The notes under the pieces were generated by a model. That model saw only the letters and a program-made list of their open reading frames with translations, searched no databases and had not been told where the DNA came from. Source: Mesorhizobium denitrificans (lineage in GTDB: Bacteria; Pseudomonadota; Alphaproteobacteria; Rhizobiales; Rhizobiaceae). Taken from it: a DNA stretch of 64,000 bases. Position 1 is the first letter of the stretch. Each line of letters starts with the position of its first letter. The stretch spans positions 62,001 to 126,000 of the forward strand of contig NZ_QURN01000005.1 of NCBI RefSeq assembly GCF_003403035.1, read 5' to 3'. Of this stretch, positions 1 through 8,522 are shown piece after piece. The position numbers and the translations under genes are program-made.

Positions 1-479
1 ATTACGGAGCACGGCTCGTCCAGTTTCAGTTCGGCAATATCCCCGCAGAACGAGCGCACGCCAAGGTTAGCCAACGCTTGTACATTTTCCTCACGCAGGT
101 CGATTCCTACCGGATCGAATCCATATTCGTGCGCCGTCAGCAAAAGTGCCCCGTCACCAAATCCTACGTCGAGCCAGGTGCCACTGGATGCGTATGGCAG
201 CACCTTATCGACCATCTTGGAGGCGATATATCTCTTGCGCTCGAAATCGTGCCCGATCGTTTGGTGCTCATTCGCTTTTGAGAAAATGAGGTTGCAACAT
301 TCGTCCGTGTAATAGCCTTCGGTGAAAATGTGGCCGCAATCATCGCAGCGCAGCCAGTGCAGCGTCGAACTTAGCGCCGGATTGTAGAGCGGGTGGATGC
401 TGCAGTCAGCGAGTACATACAGTTGCGCCGCCCTTGAAGCGCAAAGCGGGCAACCTTCGTATTTTATACGTTCCTGCAT
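1..479 (-). CDS. Class I SAM-dependent methyltransferase with N-terminal zinc-finger-like region (3' end outside window)
   Basis: Reading leftward from an ATG at 479, the frame stays open to the window edge (159 codons). Residues 10-13 (CPLC) and a later CDDCG look like a zinc ribbon. A glycine-rich SAM-binding loop follows (WLDVGFGDGALL, about residues 104-115), then an acidic residue at the end of the next strand (VGID). This order of Cys-rich N-terminus then Rossmann methyltransferase is common in methyltransferases linked to surface polysaccharides or natural products. The substrate cannot be told. The gene is cut by the window start, so the C-terminal half is missing here. The 130 bases between it and the next gene are AT-rich and hold a hairpin. 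Confidence 0.75.
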   Translation of the reverse strand, partial: MQERIKYEGCPLCASRAAQLYVLADCSIHPLYNPALSSTLHWLRCDDCGHIFTEGYYTDECCNLIFSKANEHQTIGHDFERKRYIASKMVDKVLPYASSGTWLDVGFGDGALLLTAHEYGFDPVGIDLREENVQALANLGVRSFCGDIAELKLDEPCSV

Positions 480-565
480 CAAAAAATTCCGGAGCAAAAA
501 AGGCCTATATACTCTTATTAAACATTCGAAATATATAAATAAAGAATTGTTTGTTATTTTAAATT

Positions 566-587
566 GGCCGGCGGTTTCCCGCCGGCC
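566..587 (-). terminator. GC-rich hairpin downstream of the VWA gene
   Basis: A 9-bp perfect stem (GGCCGGCGG with CCGCCGGCC) with a 4-base loop lies 24 bases past the stop of the leftward VWA gene. On the minus strand it is followed by an AT-rich but not U-only stretch, so it is a probable, not perfect, intrinsic terminator for the sigma/VWA operon. Confidence 0.5.
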
Positions 588-611
588 AGCCACCCTGCCC
601 GAAAACTTTGC

Positions 612-2591
612 TTACTGCGCCTTGGAACCGCCCATCGCATCCGCCAGTCGCACCAGCGAAAGGAACTCTGTGCGATAGCCGAATGGATCGTCGCCCCGCG
701 CGCTCGACGCCATCTTCTCGATCTGGTCGAAGCTGAAATTTCTCACTTCGCTGGCATGCCGCAGCTTTTGCCCAAACGCCGCCACAGCCACCGAAAACCG
801 CTGGTCTGTCCCGGCCGCATCAAAGCTCGCCACCTCGTTGGCTTGCGTCACTGGCGTAGTGATAAGCTTCGACACATCGCCATCCGGCTGCTTGTAGCGC
901 AGCTTCACGAACGCGAATTCTCCGTTGCCCACCTCGCTATCCGCCTCCGCCTTGCCATAGCGCAGCGCATCCACCTGCTCGGCCGGGCTGCCCTTCGGCG
1001 TAATCTCATAGATCGCCGTCACCGCGTGGCCGGAACCGATTTCGCCCGCATCCACCGCGTCATTGTTGAAATCCTCGCGAGCCAATGCGCGTGTCTCATA
1101 GCCGATGAGCCTGTATTCCGAGACTGTGTTCGGATTGAACTCCACCTGAATTTTCACGTCCTTGGCGATAGGGAAAAGCGTCGATGACGCATCTTCCACC
1201 AGCACCTTCTCGGCCTCCTGCAAGGTGTCGATATAGGCGGCAGTACCGTTGCCGTTCTGCGCCAGCGCCTGCATCATCTGGTCGTTCAAATTGCCGCGCC
1301 CGAAACCAAGGACCGAGAGGAAAACACCGCTGTCGCGCTTTTCCTCAACCAGCCGCGTCAGGCTGCCGTCATCCGTCTGGCCAACGTTGAAGTCACCATC
1401 TGTCGCCAGCATTATGCGGTTGACGCCACCCTTGACGAACGAGCTTTGCGCGAGCCGATAGGCTTCGCGGATGCCTGCCTCGCCCGCCGTCGAGCCACCC
1501 GGCGTCAGCGCCTCCACGGCGTTGAGTATCTTCGCCTTGTCGGAAACTTTGGTCGGCTCCAGCACAGTTCCCGCCTCCCCTGCATAGGTCACGATGGAAA
1601 CCGTATCGCCGGGCTGCAGTTTGTTGACGAGCATACGCATGGCCGCGCGCAGCAGCGGCAGCTTGTCGGGTTCGTTCATTGAGCCGGAAACGTCGATCAG
1701 GAACACCAGATTGGCCTTTGGCTGCTCGACCGGTTTCACGTCATAGCCTTTGATAGCGACGTGCAGCAGCTTGGTGCCATTGTTCCAAGGTGTCGGCATC
1801 ACCGTCACCGTCGTGTTGAACGGCGTCGCCGCGCTGTCCGGGCCTTTCCAGTCATAGGGGAAATAGTTGATCATTTCCTCGACCCGAACCGTATCGGGCT
1901 GCGGCAATTGCCCTTCCTTCAGCGCACGGCGAACATAGGCATAGGAAGCCGTATCTGAATCGATGGAGAACGTCGAAACAGGCGATTCCGCCACCACTTT
2001 CAGCGGGTTCGTATCAAAGCTTTGCACCCGGTCGCTGCTGGTTTCTTCTGCGACAACCACATCCTGCAGCGCAGACACCGGCGCGACGGCAGGCTGCTGC
2101 GCAACCATCTTGCGTTCGCGCTTGTCCATAACACCGGACGCCTCGGATGCTTGCGCCTGCCTGCGAACTTCTTGCTGCATCTGGCTCATATCATAGGCGG
2201 CGGCTACACCTGCATCCGACTCTACCGCTGGCTCTGGCGCTGGCACTGGCACCGGCTCTGGCGCATAGGCGGGTGTCGCCGCCACCGGAGCGCTTTCCAG
2301 CGCGATTGGATTTTCCTTCATCAAATAGAAGGCCGTGTATCCGGCCAGCGGCAGCGCCAATATTCCCGCCAGCGCAGATGTCGAAAGTAATTTGCGGTCC
2401 ATGATCTTGCCCCACAGGTTCAGTATCCGGTGGGTAAGACGCGGTTGGGCAGCTATTCCTTGGGTCTGGTGTTGGACTTTTTCCTGCGCAAACGCGTGCA
2501 TCGCCGCGGCGACAGCACTTTCCCGCGCAGCCGGGCGCGGAGCCGGAATGTCGAGTTTTGCCAATCGGCCGAGTGTGTGGTCGTCGGTCAT
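612..2591 (-). CDS. Membrane-anchored VWA-domain protein (YfbK-like, DUF3520), candidate partner of the ECF sigma factor
   Basis: About 659 residues from the ATG at 2591, chosen because GGGGAAG sits 7 bases upstream; a TTG at 2597 is an alternative. Residues 1-68 look cytoplasmic, one transmembrane segment follows (about 69-92), then a Pro/Ala/Glu-rich linker. A von Willebrand N-terminal region and a VWA domain start near residue 295, with the MIDAS motif DVSGS. The C-terminal ~180 residues match the DUF3520 pattern of YfbK proteins. The gene directly follows an ECF sigma factor gene. A cytoplasmic N-terminus, single membrane span and large periplasmic sensor is the layout of membrane anti-sigma factors, so that role is an inference; family members have no settled function. 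Confidence 0.9.
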   Translation of the reverse strand: MTDDHTLGRLAKLDIPAPRPAARESAVAAAMHAFAQEKVQHQTQGIAAQPRLTHRILNLWGKIMDRKLLSTSALAGILALPLAGYTAFYLMKENPIALESAPVAATPAYAPEPVPVPAPEPAVESDAGVAAAYDMSQMQQEVRRQAQASEASGVMDKRERKMVAQQPAVAPVSALQDVVVAEETSSDRVQSFDTNPLKVVAESPVSTFSIDSDTASYAYVRRALKEGQLPQPDTVRVEEMINYFPYDWKGPDSAATPFNTTVTVMPTPWNNGTKLLHVAIKGYDVKPVEQPKANLVFLIDVSGSMNEPDKLPLLRAAMRMLVNKLQPGDTVSIVTYAGEAGTVLEPTKVSDKAKILNAVEALTPGGSTAGEAGIREAYRLAQSSFVKGGVNRIMLATDGDFNVGQTDDGSLTRLVEEKRDSGVFLSVLGFGRGNLNDQMMQALAQNGNGTAAYIDTLQEAEKVLVEDASSTLFPIAKDVKIQVEFNPNTVSEYRLIGYETRALAREDFNNDAVDAGEIGSGHAVTAIYEITPKGSPAEQVDALRYGKAEADSEVGNGEFAFVKLRYKQPDGDVSKLITTPVTQANEVASFDAAGTDQRFSVAVAAFGQKLRHASEVRNFSFDQIEKMASSARGDDPFGYRTEFLSLVRLADAMGGSKAQ

Positions 2592-2593
2592 CG

Positions 2594-3136
2594 TCAAACT
2601 TCCCCGGCCGCGCGCATCAGCGTCTTCAGCCGTTTCTTCGCCTCGTGGATGTGCCAGGAGACGGTTGCTTCTGAAATTCCCATCACGTCGGCGGCGCGCG
2701 CGTGCGAAAGCTCTTCGCCATAGACGAGCAGGACCGCGTCGCGCTGTTTGTCAGAAAGTTGCCGCACCGCCTGCCAAAGCTCGTCTGCGGGGTCATGCGT
2801 TTCCGCTGGTTCCACGGAAGCGGCGCTCAGAGCGTGAGCCCGGTAGGCATCGTTGCGCATCTCTTCCCGCACAGATCTGCGCCGCAGATCGCGAGCCGCA
2901 TTAAGCGTCATTGAATAAAGCCAGGTCGTGAATGCAGATCCTCCACGATAACTTTCAATCGCGCGTGCCAGCCGCACACAAACGTCCTGCGCAACATCTT
3001 CTGCATCGGCCTGCCGCCCGCACCAGCGAAAAGCCACCCGATAAATAAAGTCGTAATAGCGCCCGACCAATTGGCCAAAAGCGGCGCTATCCCCTTGCCG
3101 GGCAAGACTTATCAGCTCTGCGTCCCCAGTTTTCAC
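2594..3136 (-). CDS. ECF-type RNA polymerase sigma factor
   Basis: 180 residues from a GTG at 3136. Region 2 (about residues 20-90) has the typical DAEDVAQDVCVRL core and the FTTWLYSMTLNAARD segment. Region 4 (about 125-175) has the helix-turn-helix LSHARAADVMGISEATVSWH. The absence of regions 1 and 3 places it among extracytoplasmic-function sigma factors. It is the first gene of a two-gene operon; its stop lies right at the start of the VWA gene, so the two are translationally coupled. It probably controls its own promoter and some envelope response; the signal is unknown. Confidence 0.92.
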   Translation of the reverse strand: MKTGDAELISLARQGDSAAFGQLVGRYYDFIYRVAFRWCGRQADAEDVAQDVCVRLARAIESYRGGSAFTTWLYSMTLNAARDLRRRSVREEMRNDAYRAHALSAASVEPAETHDPADELWQAVRQLSDKQRDAVLLVYGEELSHARAADVMGISEATVSWHIHEAKKRLKTLMRAAGEV

Positions 3137-3411
3137 GCGATGCGCAATCCCGTTTCTTCACTCGCTTTGACGTGAAAGAATGGCCAATCCTTGGGTGAAA
3201 AACAGAAAATATTTCGCACACGAAAGAGGCCGCAAAATATTAACGATCCGGTAACAAATTGTGTTTTGCCACATCTCGGCCACATTTCACCCGGATTAAA
3301 ACTCTCCGGTCTGGTCGGGCCACCACGCGTATCTTTTTTGTTCTTGTAGGACGCGATGCAGTTTCGATTCAGTACATATGTCGGCAACAAGTCCGGCAAG
3401 GCGCTCGTGTC

Positions 3412-4368
3412 GTGAGCGACGCAAAAACCACCCTTCTGGTGCTCGGTGCCGGTTGCGCTGCGATGGTAGGCATTGCTGCGGCTGTCGTTTCCGCAGGCTC
3501 CTTCTTCTCGGATTTGCCAACCACAAGCGCACAAGCGGCGGTTTTTCAGTTGCCCGCGCACAAGGTCAAGACTGTAGCCATCTCCGAAGAGCCCGCCGAT
3601 AAGGGTGCCGCAGTCACACAGCAGACAGACCGCGCACCCACGGCATCGGTTAAGGCCTCGCCTCAAGAGAGCGCCGCGCTGCACGGCGCAAATCCACGCT
3701 GGGCGCGCGAAGCCGCCGTAAATACGGACGCTTCGGCCCAAAAGCGCGCGCTGCTTGCAGCATATGCTGATGATGACAGCAATTCCGGCAATCTGGCTCA
3801 GGATGCGTCGAGCGCGAACGATCCGTTTGCGATGATCGTAACGCCAGATGAAAATTCTGAGCCCACAGTCGATCTTGCGGCAACGGTGCCTCATGTTCCT
3901 CTGGCCGCACCTCGCGCAGAGCGCGCGCGTGAGCCTGTCGATAATGACCCGGCTCCAGCAAAAGCGGCAACGACGGGCCGCGCGCTGACGGGCAACACCG
4001 CGCTTAACGAAGCCGCAAACATGCGCGCCGCGCCACGCAGCGGGTCAAAGGTAATCCTTGTCGTGCCGGATGGCGCGCGCGTTTCCATCGCTCCCGGTTG
4101 CGAGCAATGGTGCGAAATTTCGTATAATGGTCAGCGCGGCTTTGTTTATAAAGACTTCATAGGCAGTGGACGGGCCGCGGCAGCATCAAAGCCCCGCGCC
4201 AGGACCGACGCGGCGAGCACGGAGCCATTGGATAAGGCCATCTACGGCGATTCCAACTTCATCAGTTCTGGCGGACAGTCCAAGAACTCGTCTGATGATG
4301 AGAAAACGGCTGCGGACACCACGACACCGGCGGCAAAAAAACCGGTAGCCGAACCATCCATGCGTTAA
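3412..4368 (+). CDS. Bacterial SH3-domain protein with N-terminal membrane anchor
   Basis: 318 residues from a GTG at 3412, chosen because a hydrophobic segment (about residues 6-27) then sits at the N-terminus; upstream residues in the same frame look non-coding. A long Ala/Pro/Asp-rich linker leads to a bacterial SH3 (SH3b) domain near residues 200-255, with 'AAPRSGSKVILVVPDGARV' and 'EISYNGQRGFVYKDFI' as its recognisable strands. SH3b domains usually bind cell-wall peptides, so a periplasmic wall-associated role is likely. The C-terminus is low-complexity. It overlaps the convergent 4Fe-4S gene by 4 bases at its stop. Confidence 0.8.
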   Translation: MSDAKTTLLVLGAGCAAMVGIAAAVVSAGSFFSDLPTTSAQAAVFQLPAHKVKTVAISEEPADKGAAVTQQTDRAPTASVKASPQESAALHGANPRWAREAAVNTDASAQKRALLAAYADDDSNSGNLAQDASSANDPFAMIVTPDENSEPTVDLAATVPHVPLAAPRAERAREPVDNDPAPAKAATTGRALTGNTALNEAANMRAAPRSGSKVILVVPDGARVSIAPGCEQWCEISYNGQRGFVYKDFIGSGRAAAASKPRARTDAASTEPLDKAIYGDSNFISSGGQSKNSSDDEKTAADTTTPAAKKPVAEPSMR

Positions 4369-5033
4369 CGCACAAAAGCGTCCATAAAGAATTGCTGGAC
4401 TGCGCGCGGATAGCGAAACTTCGTGCCATACGGACAAGCGTTGCGATCCATACATCCGCCCAATCGACAGTCCGCGCCTGCTGGGCTCCTCACGTGCTGC
4501 AAACACCGCTGATAGGCAAATCCAGTCGCTTGATGTGCATGAACCGGGCAAGCCTTCAGACAGGGCTTCTCAACACATAGGTCGCAAAGATGCTCGGTGG
4601 CTACCTGCCCGTCATCCGGCAATTCGGCATTAAGAAGCAGTGCGCCGCGATACGCGTGCCATAGGCCATATTCGGGATGCATGAGAATTCCGAGGGGCGA
4701 AGCGCGTAAACCCTCCGCGCGCATCGCCCATTGCTGAAATGGCAGAAATGGCCGGTCATTTGGCAGCACGGCCCGCGCGCCGATCAGCGCACCGGCAGCG
4801 CCAATCACCTCGCGCGACCACTCATCCAGCGGATTTTCTGTTCGCCTCGCCTGCGCTGAGTACCATTGCTGAAAATGCGGCCAGAACCCAGCACCCACAT
4901 TGCCAACCAGCAAAACCGCCTTTGCCGGCTGGCCTGACGCGCCATGCGGCGCATCATCGTCCATCCCGAAATTGATCCCACCTCGAAGGCTCAGGCCCTG
5001 CCGTTCAAGAAATTCGGCAAGCACCTTCATCAC
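4365..5033 (-). CDS. 4Fe-4S double-cluster ferredoxin-like protein linked to mttB
   Basis: 222 residues from a GTG at 5033 (ATG at 5030 also possible). The frame is open upstream to a stop near 5080 but has no conventional start there, although the upstream residues (LAERIPPV) look coding. The C-terminal half carries two cysteine sets: C-x2-C-x4-C-x3-CP (CDLCVEKPCLKACP) and a second set of four cysteines ending CPYG. This resembles the double 4Fe-4S domain of epoxyqueuosine reductase relatives but lacks the corrinoid-binding half of QueG. It lies 75 bases downstream of mttB in the same direction, so it may supply electrons for corrinoid reactivation; that is inference from context. Confidence 0.8.
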   Translation of the reverse strand: MMKVLAEFLERQGLSLRGGINFGMDDDAPHGASGQPAKAVLLVGNVGAGFWPHFQQWYSAQARRTENPLDEWSREVIGAAGALIGARAVLPNDRPFLPFQQWAMRAEGLRASPLGILMHPEYGLWHAYRGALLLNAELPDDGQVATEHLCDLCVEKPCLKACPVHAHQATGFAYQRCLQHVRSPAGADCRLGGCMDRNACPYGTKFRYPRAVQQFFMDAFVR

Positions 5034-5107
5034 TGGCGGAATGCGCTCCGCCAGACGTCCTTGTGAATCAGACCAGCCACTTTAGCCCGGCTGGATTCGG
5101 GCTCCTT

Positions 5108-6688
5108 TCAAGTGAAGGCGTCGGGCATCGACTCTTTCTTCTTGGTGATGAACGCGTTCAGCGCTTCATCGATGCCAGCGTCGAGATGCGGCGCTTCATA
5201 GGCTTCCAACCAGCGCCGCGCGAGTTCGTTTGCACGCTGCGGGGCGGTCTTCTGGCCTTCCGCCAGCCATTGCTCATACGAATTGTTGTCAGCAATGGAC
5301 GAGCGGTAAAACGCTGTCTGGAAATTCGCCTGCGTATGTGTGCAGCCGAGGTAATGGCTCCCCGGCCCTACCTCGCGGATCGCGTCCATCGCCTGCCCGT
5401 TCTCGGAAAGATCGACGCCCTCCGCAAACTTCTGCTGCATACCGAGCTGGTCGACATCCATCATGAACTTTTCGTAGCAGGACGCCAGTCCGCCTTCGAG
5501 CCAGCCTGCCGAGTGCAGCACGAAGTTTGTACCTGCCAGAATGGTCGAGTTCAGCGTATTCGCGCTTTCATATGCTGCCTGCGCATCCGGCACTTTCGAA
5601 GCACAAAGCGAACCGCCGGTACGGAACGGCAGGCCCAGCCTGCGGGCAAGTTGCGCTGCGCCGTAAGACACCAGCGAAGGCTCCGGCGTGCCGAATGTCG
5701 GCGCACCCGACTGCATGGAAATCGACGACGCAAATGTGCCGAAAAGCACTGGCGCGCCGGGCCGGATCAGCTGTGTCAGCGCAGCGCCCGCCAGCACTTC
5801 AGCCAGCACCTGCGTCAGCGTACCCGTAACTGTCACCGGGCTCATCGCACCCGCCAAAATGAAAGGCGTCACGATGCAGGCTTGGTTGTTGCGCGCATAA
5901 ACCTTCAGCGCGCCGAGCATCGTTTCGTCAAACACCATCGGCGAATTGGCGTTGATGAGGCTGGTCAGCACGGTGTTGTTCTGCACGAACTCATCACCGA
6001 ACAGGATCTTGCACATCTCGACCGTGTCTTCCGCGCGCTCCGGCGCAGTCACCGAGCCCATGAACGGCTTGTCGGAATAGCGAATGTGCGAATACACCAT
6101 ATCCAGATGGCGCTTGTTCACCGGCACATCGACTGGCTCGCAAACCGTGCCGCCCGAATGGTGGATCGACGGCGCCATATAGGCCAGCTTCACGAAATTG
6201 CGGAAATCCTCGATCGTCGCATAGCGGCGATTGCCTTCCAGATCGCGCACGAATGGTGGGCCATAAACCGGCGCAAACACCGTTCCCTTGCCACCGATCT
6301 CCACCGAGCGTTCGGGATTGCGCGCGTGTTGTGTGTAGGTCGACGGCGCGGTCTTGAGCAACGAGCGCGGCAGCCCCTTGGGGAAATGCACGCGCTCGCC
6401 CTTGACGTCGGCTCCCGCATCCTTCCAGAGCTTCAGCGCCTCCGCATCGTCGCGAAACTCAATGCCGATTTCTTCCAGCACCGTGTCCGCGTTCTTCTCG
6501 ATCAGCGCCAGACCTTCCTCGTCCAGCACCTCATAGACCGGGATCTTGCGCTTGATGTAGGTCAGCTGCGTGCCGGGGCCGCTTCCGCCGCGCGCAGCGC
6601 GTCGCGCCGCAGCGCCGCCGCCGCGATCTGCCCTGCCTCTACGGCCTCCTGTAGCCGCTTCCGCTTCGACCGGCAGATTGTCGTCCAT
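5108..6688 (-). CDS. Non-pyrrolysine MttB-family methylamine/betaine:corrinoid methyltransferase
   Basis: 526 residues from the ATG at 6688, which has a clear GAGGAG site; the open frame runs further upstream but with unconvincing residues. The body is a TIM-barrel methyltransferase of the trimethylamine methyltransferase (MttB) superfamily. There is no in-frame amber codon, so it belongs to the pyrrolysine-free branch whose characterised members (for example MtgB) demethylate glycine betaine or other quaternary amines and pass the methyl group to a corrinoid protein. Residues about 13-40 form a Gly/Arg/Ala-rich tail absent from classical MttB. The cognate corrinoid protein gene is divergent, 264 bp away. 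The exact substrate cannot be read from sequence; glycine betaine or a related betaine fits the neighbours. Confidence 0.88.
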   Translation of the reverse strand: MDDNLPVEAEAATGGRRGRADRGGGAAARRAARGGSGPGTQLTYIKRKIPVYEVLDEEGLALIEKNADTVLEEIGIEFRDDAEALKLWKDAGADVKGERVHFPKGLPRSLLKTAPSTYTQHARNPERSVEIGGKGTVFAPVYGPPFVRDLEGNRRYATIEDFRNFVKLAYMAPSIHHSGGTVCEPVDVPVNKRHLDMVYSHIRYSDKPFMGSVTAPERAEDTVEMCKILFGDEFVQNNTVLTSLINANSPMVFDETMLGALKVYARNNQACIVTPFILAGAMSPVTVTGTLTQVLAEVLAGAALTQLIRPGAPVLFGTFASSISMQSGAPTFGTPEPSLVSYGAAQLARRLGLPFRTGGSLCASKVPDAQAAYESANTLNSTILAGTNFVLHSAGWLEGGLASCYEKFMMDVDQLGMQQKFAEGVDLSENGQAMDAIREVGPGSHYLGCTHTQANFQTAFYRSSIADNNSYEQWLAEGQKTAPQRANELARRWLEAYEAPHLDAGIDEALNAFITKKKESMPDAFT

Positions 6689-6723
6689 GATATTGCTCCT
6701 CGCCAGGCTGTTCGCGCCGCTTT

Positions 6724-6749
6724 CCGATTGTTCGGGCCGATTGTTCGGG
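6724..6749. promoter_or_regulatory. Perfect tandem 13-bp repeat upstream of mttB
   Basis: CCGATTGTTCGGG occurs twice head to tail with no gap, starting 36 bases upstream of the mttB start, inside the 264-bp divergent promoter region between mttB and the corrinoid protein gene. The arrangement is that of a two-site operator. No regulator gene lies next to it; the GlxA/AraC-type regulator at 17.9 kb is one candidate. Confidence 0.45.
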
Positions 6750-6952
6750 ATCGTAGTCAAGCACGCTAATCGAAACGGCCCGACAGCGCCAAGCCCTATC
6801 TCAATATCGACAAGCAAAGCGTGGATTCTTCAGTCGCTTTCCTTTTGCGTTAGGTCGCAAATCGGCTATGGGAAATTAACTTGGGCGCGGTAATTTCGCA
6901 TCCATCGCAATTGCCCTAAAAAGGGCTGAGCCATTCGCTGCAGGAGCCACTC

Positions 6953-7645
6953 ATGTCGGACGACGAAATTATCCTCTCCGAACTTTCGGACGACGAACTT
7001 GTCCAGCAGATGCATGACGACCTGTATGACGGGTTGAAGGAAGAGATCGAGGAAGGCACGCATATCCTGCTCGAGCGCGGCTGGGAGCCCTATAAGGTGC
7101 TCACTGAAGCGCTTGTCGAGGGCATGCGCATCGTCGGTGAAGATTTCCGAGACGGCATTCTGTTTGTGCCGGAAGTGCTCCTCTCGGCCAACGCGATGAA
7201 GGCCGGCATGGCGATCCTGCGTCCGCTTCTGGCGGCCACTAACGCACCAAAGCAAGGCAAGCTGGTTATTGGCACAGTCAAGGGCGACATTCATGACATC
7301 GGCAAGAACCTCGTCGGCATGATGATGGAAGGCGCTGGATTCGATGTTGTCGATCTCGGCATCAACAACCCGGTCGAGAACTATCTCGCCGCGATTGAAG
7401 AGCACCAGCCGGACATCATCGGCATGTCTGCGCTGCTCACCACCACGATGCCTTACATGAAGGTGGTTATCGACACGATGAAGGAAAAAGGCATTCGCGA
7501 CGATTTTGTCGTGCTGGTCGGCGGCGCGCCGCTAAACGAGGAGTTCGGCAAGGCTGTCGGCGCAGATGCCTATTGCCGAGACGCTGCCGTGGCCGTCGAA
7601 ACCGCCAAGGAATTTATGAAACGCCGCCATAACGTGCGGGCTTAA
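6953..7645 (+). CDS. Corrinoid (B12-binding) methyl carrier protein, MttC/MtgC-like
   Basis: 230 residues with CAGGAG ahead of the ATG. Residues ~10-95 form the four-helix cap domain of methyltransferase corrinoid proteins; residues ~100-225 form the Rossmann-like B12 domain. The signature GDIHDIGKN supplies the lower-axial cobalt ligand His114, followed by GMSALLTTTM and VGGAPL of the family fold. It would accept a methyl group from the MttB-family enzyme encoded divergently and hand it to the methyl-THF:corrinoid methyltransferase at 12.3 kb. A strong terminator follows directly. Confidence 0.93.
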   Translation: MSDDEIILSELSDDELVQQMHDDLYDGLKEEIEEGTHILLERGWEPYKVLTEALVEGMRIVGEDFRDGILFVPEVLLSANAMKAGMAILRPLLAATNAPKQGKLVIGTVKGDIHDIGKNLVGMMMEGAGFDVVDLGINNPVENYLAAIEEHQPDIIGMSALLTTTMPYMKVVIDTMKEKGIRDDFVVLVGGAPLNEEFGKAVGADAYCRDAAVAVETAKEFMKRRHNVRA

Positions 7646-7650
7646 ATGCA

Positions 7651-7675
7651 AAAGGCCGCGCGAAGCGCGGCCTTT
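7651..7675 (+). terminator. Intrinsic terminator after the corrinoid protein gene
   Basis: An 11-bp stem (AAAGGCCGCGC with GCGCGGCCTTT) around a 3-base loop starts 6 bases past the stop codon. The A/T ends make it usable from both strands, so it can also end the leftward entericidin-like transcript. Confidence 0.85.
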
Positions 7676-7694
7676 AACTATGCTCAGCCGTAGC

Positions 7695-7829
7695 CTACTC
7701 GATCGTATCCTCAACGGCCTGGCCGGTTTGTTTCACATCCTTGCCGACGCCACGTACGGTGTTGGCGCATGCGGAGGCGAAAAGGGCCACTGTGAGGATT
7801 GCAACCGGGGCAAGTCGTGACAGTTTCAT
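7695..7829 (-). CDS. Entericidin A/B-family small lipoprotein
   Basis: 44 residues from the ATG at 7829, preceded by GGGAG. It has a short signal peptide ending in a lipobox-like ASAC at the mature cysteine, followed by the entericidin signature NTVRGVGKDVKQTGQAVEDTIE-type sequence. Proteins of this kind are small outer-envelope lipoproteins common in alphaproteobacteria. It sits as a single gene between rightward genes of the one-carbon cluster and is probably unrelated to it. Confidence 0.85.
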   Translation of the reverse strand: MKLSRLAPVAILTVALFASACANTVRGVGKDVKQTGQAVEDTIE

Positions 7830-7886
7830 GGACGATGTCTCCCTCATTGGATAGGTTCGGCGGTTAGAAAACGCGAAGGGAGCCTG

Positions 7887-8522
7887 TTGGTTCCAATGAC
7901 TCGAAAAGCCAAAAAAGAACCTCACGAAAAGCTGCTGGTCATTGCCTGCGGCATGATTGCGCGCGAAGTGCTGGCGGTTAAGTCCCAGCTTGGCCTGGAC
8001 CATCTGGAACTCACCTGTCTGCCCGCCGAATTTCACTTTTACCCGGACCGCATCGCGCCAGCGATGGACGAAGCCATCGCCAAAGCCAAGGGCGAGGGCT
8101 ACGACCGAATCTTCGTTGGTTATGCGGATTGCGGAACCGGCGGTGGGCTCGACATTATTTGCCAAAAACATGGCGTGGAGCGCATGGACGGCCCTCATTG
8201 CTTCGCGTTCTATCAGGGAACTGCACAATTCATGGCCTCCGGCGAGGCAGACATGCTCGCCTTTTACATGACCGATTTTCTCTGCCGCCAGTTCGATGCC
8301 TTCTTCATCCGACCGCTGGGGCTGGATCGGCACCCCGAACTCATTCCTGACTATTTCGGCAATTATGAAAAGCTGATCTATCTGGCGCAAACAGACGATC
8401 CTGCGCTGGATGAGGTGGCCGAAGGCGCAGCAAAACTGCTCGGCCTGACCTATGAACGCCGCTCGACGGGCTATGGCGACCTCACCCCTTCCCTCGCCCA
8501 TCAAGCCGGGATGACCAAATGA
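7887..8522 (+). CDS. DUF1638 protein of the MttB gene neighbourhood
   Basis: 211 residues from a TTG at 7887, placed 5 bases behind AAGGGA; ATG 7896 is the alternative but is less well spaced. The protein matches the DUF1638 pattern: an IACGMIAREV segment near the start, GYADCGTGGGLD, and a HC pair (DGPHCFAFYQG), with several conserved Cys and His that could bind metal or a corrinoid. No function is established for the family. It recurs next to corrinoid methyltransferase genes, which suggests a part in methyl transfer or cofactor handling. Its stop overlaps the next gene by 4 bases (ATGA). Confidence 0.8.
   Translation: MVPMTRKAKKEPHEKLLVIACGMIAREVLAVKSQLGLDHLELTCLPAEFHFYPDRIAPAMDEAIAKAKGEGYDRIFVGYADCGTGGGLDIICQKHGVERMDGPHCFAFYQGTAQFMASGEADMLAFYMTDFLCRQFDAFFIRPLGLDRHPELIPDYFGNYEKLIYLAQTDDPALDEVAEGAAKLLGLTYERRSTGYGDLTPSLAHQAGMTK

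Noticed and set aside
564-1187. Long plus-strand reading frame over the VWA gene
   Set aside because: It is antisense to a well-supported gene, with no ribosome site and an Arg/His-rich composition typical of a shadow frame.
5108-6688. Pyrrolysine-containing MttB
   Set aside because: The frame has no internal TAG read-through position; it is continuous from start to stop.
5063-6769. 568-codon plus-strand frame opposite mttB
   Set aside because: Antisense shadow of a GC-rich gene; the Arg/His-rich product has no domain.
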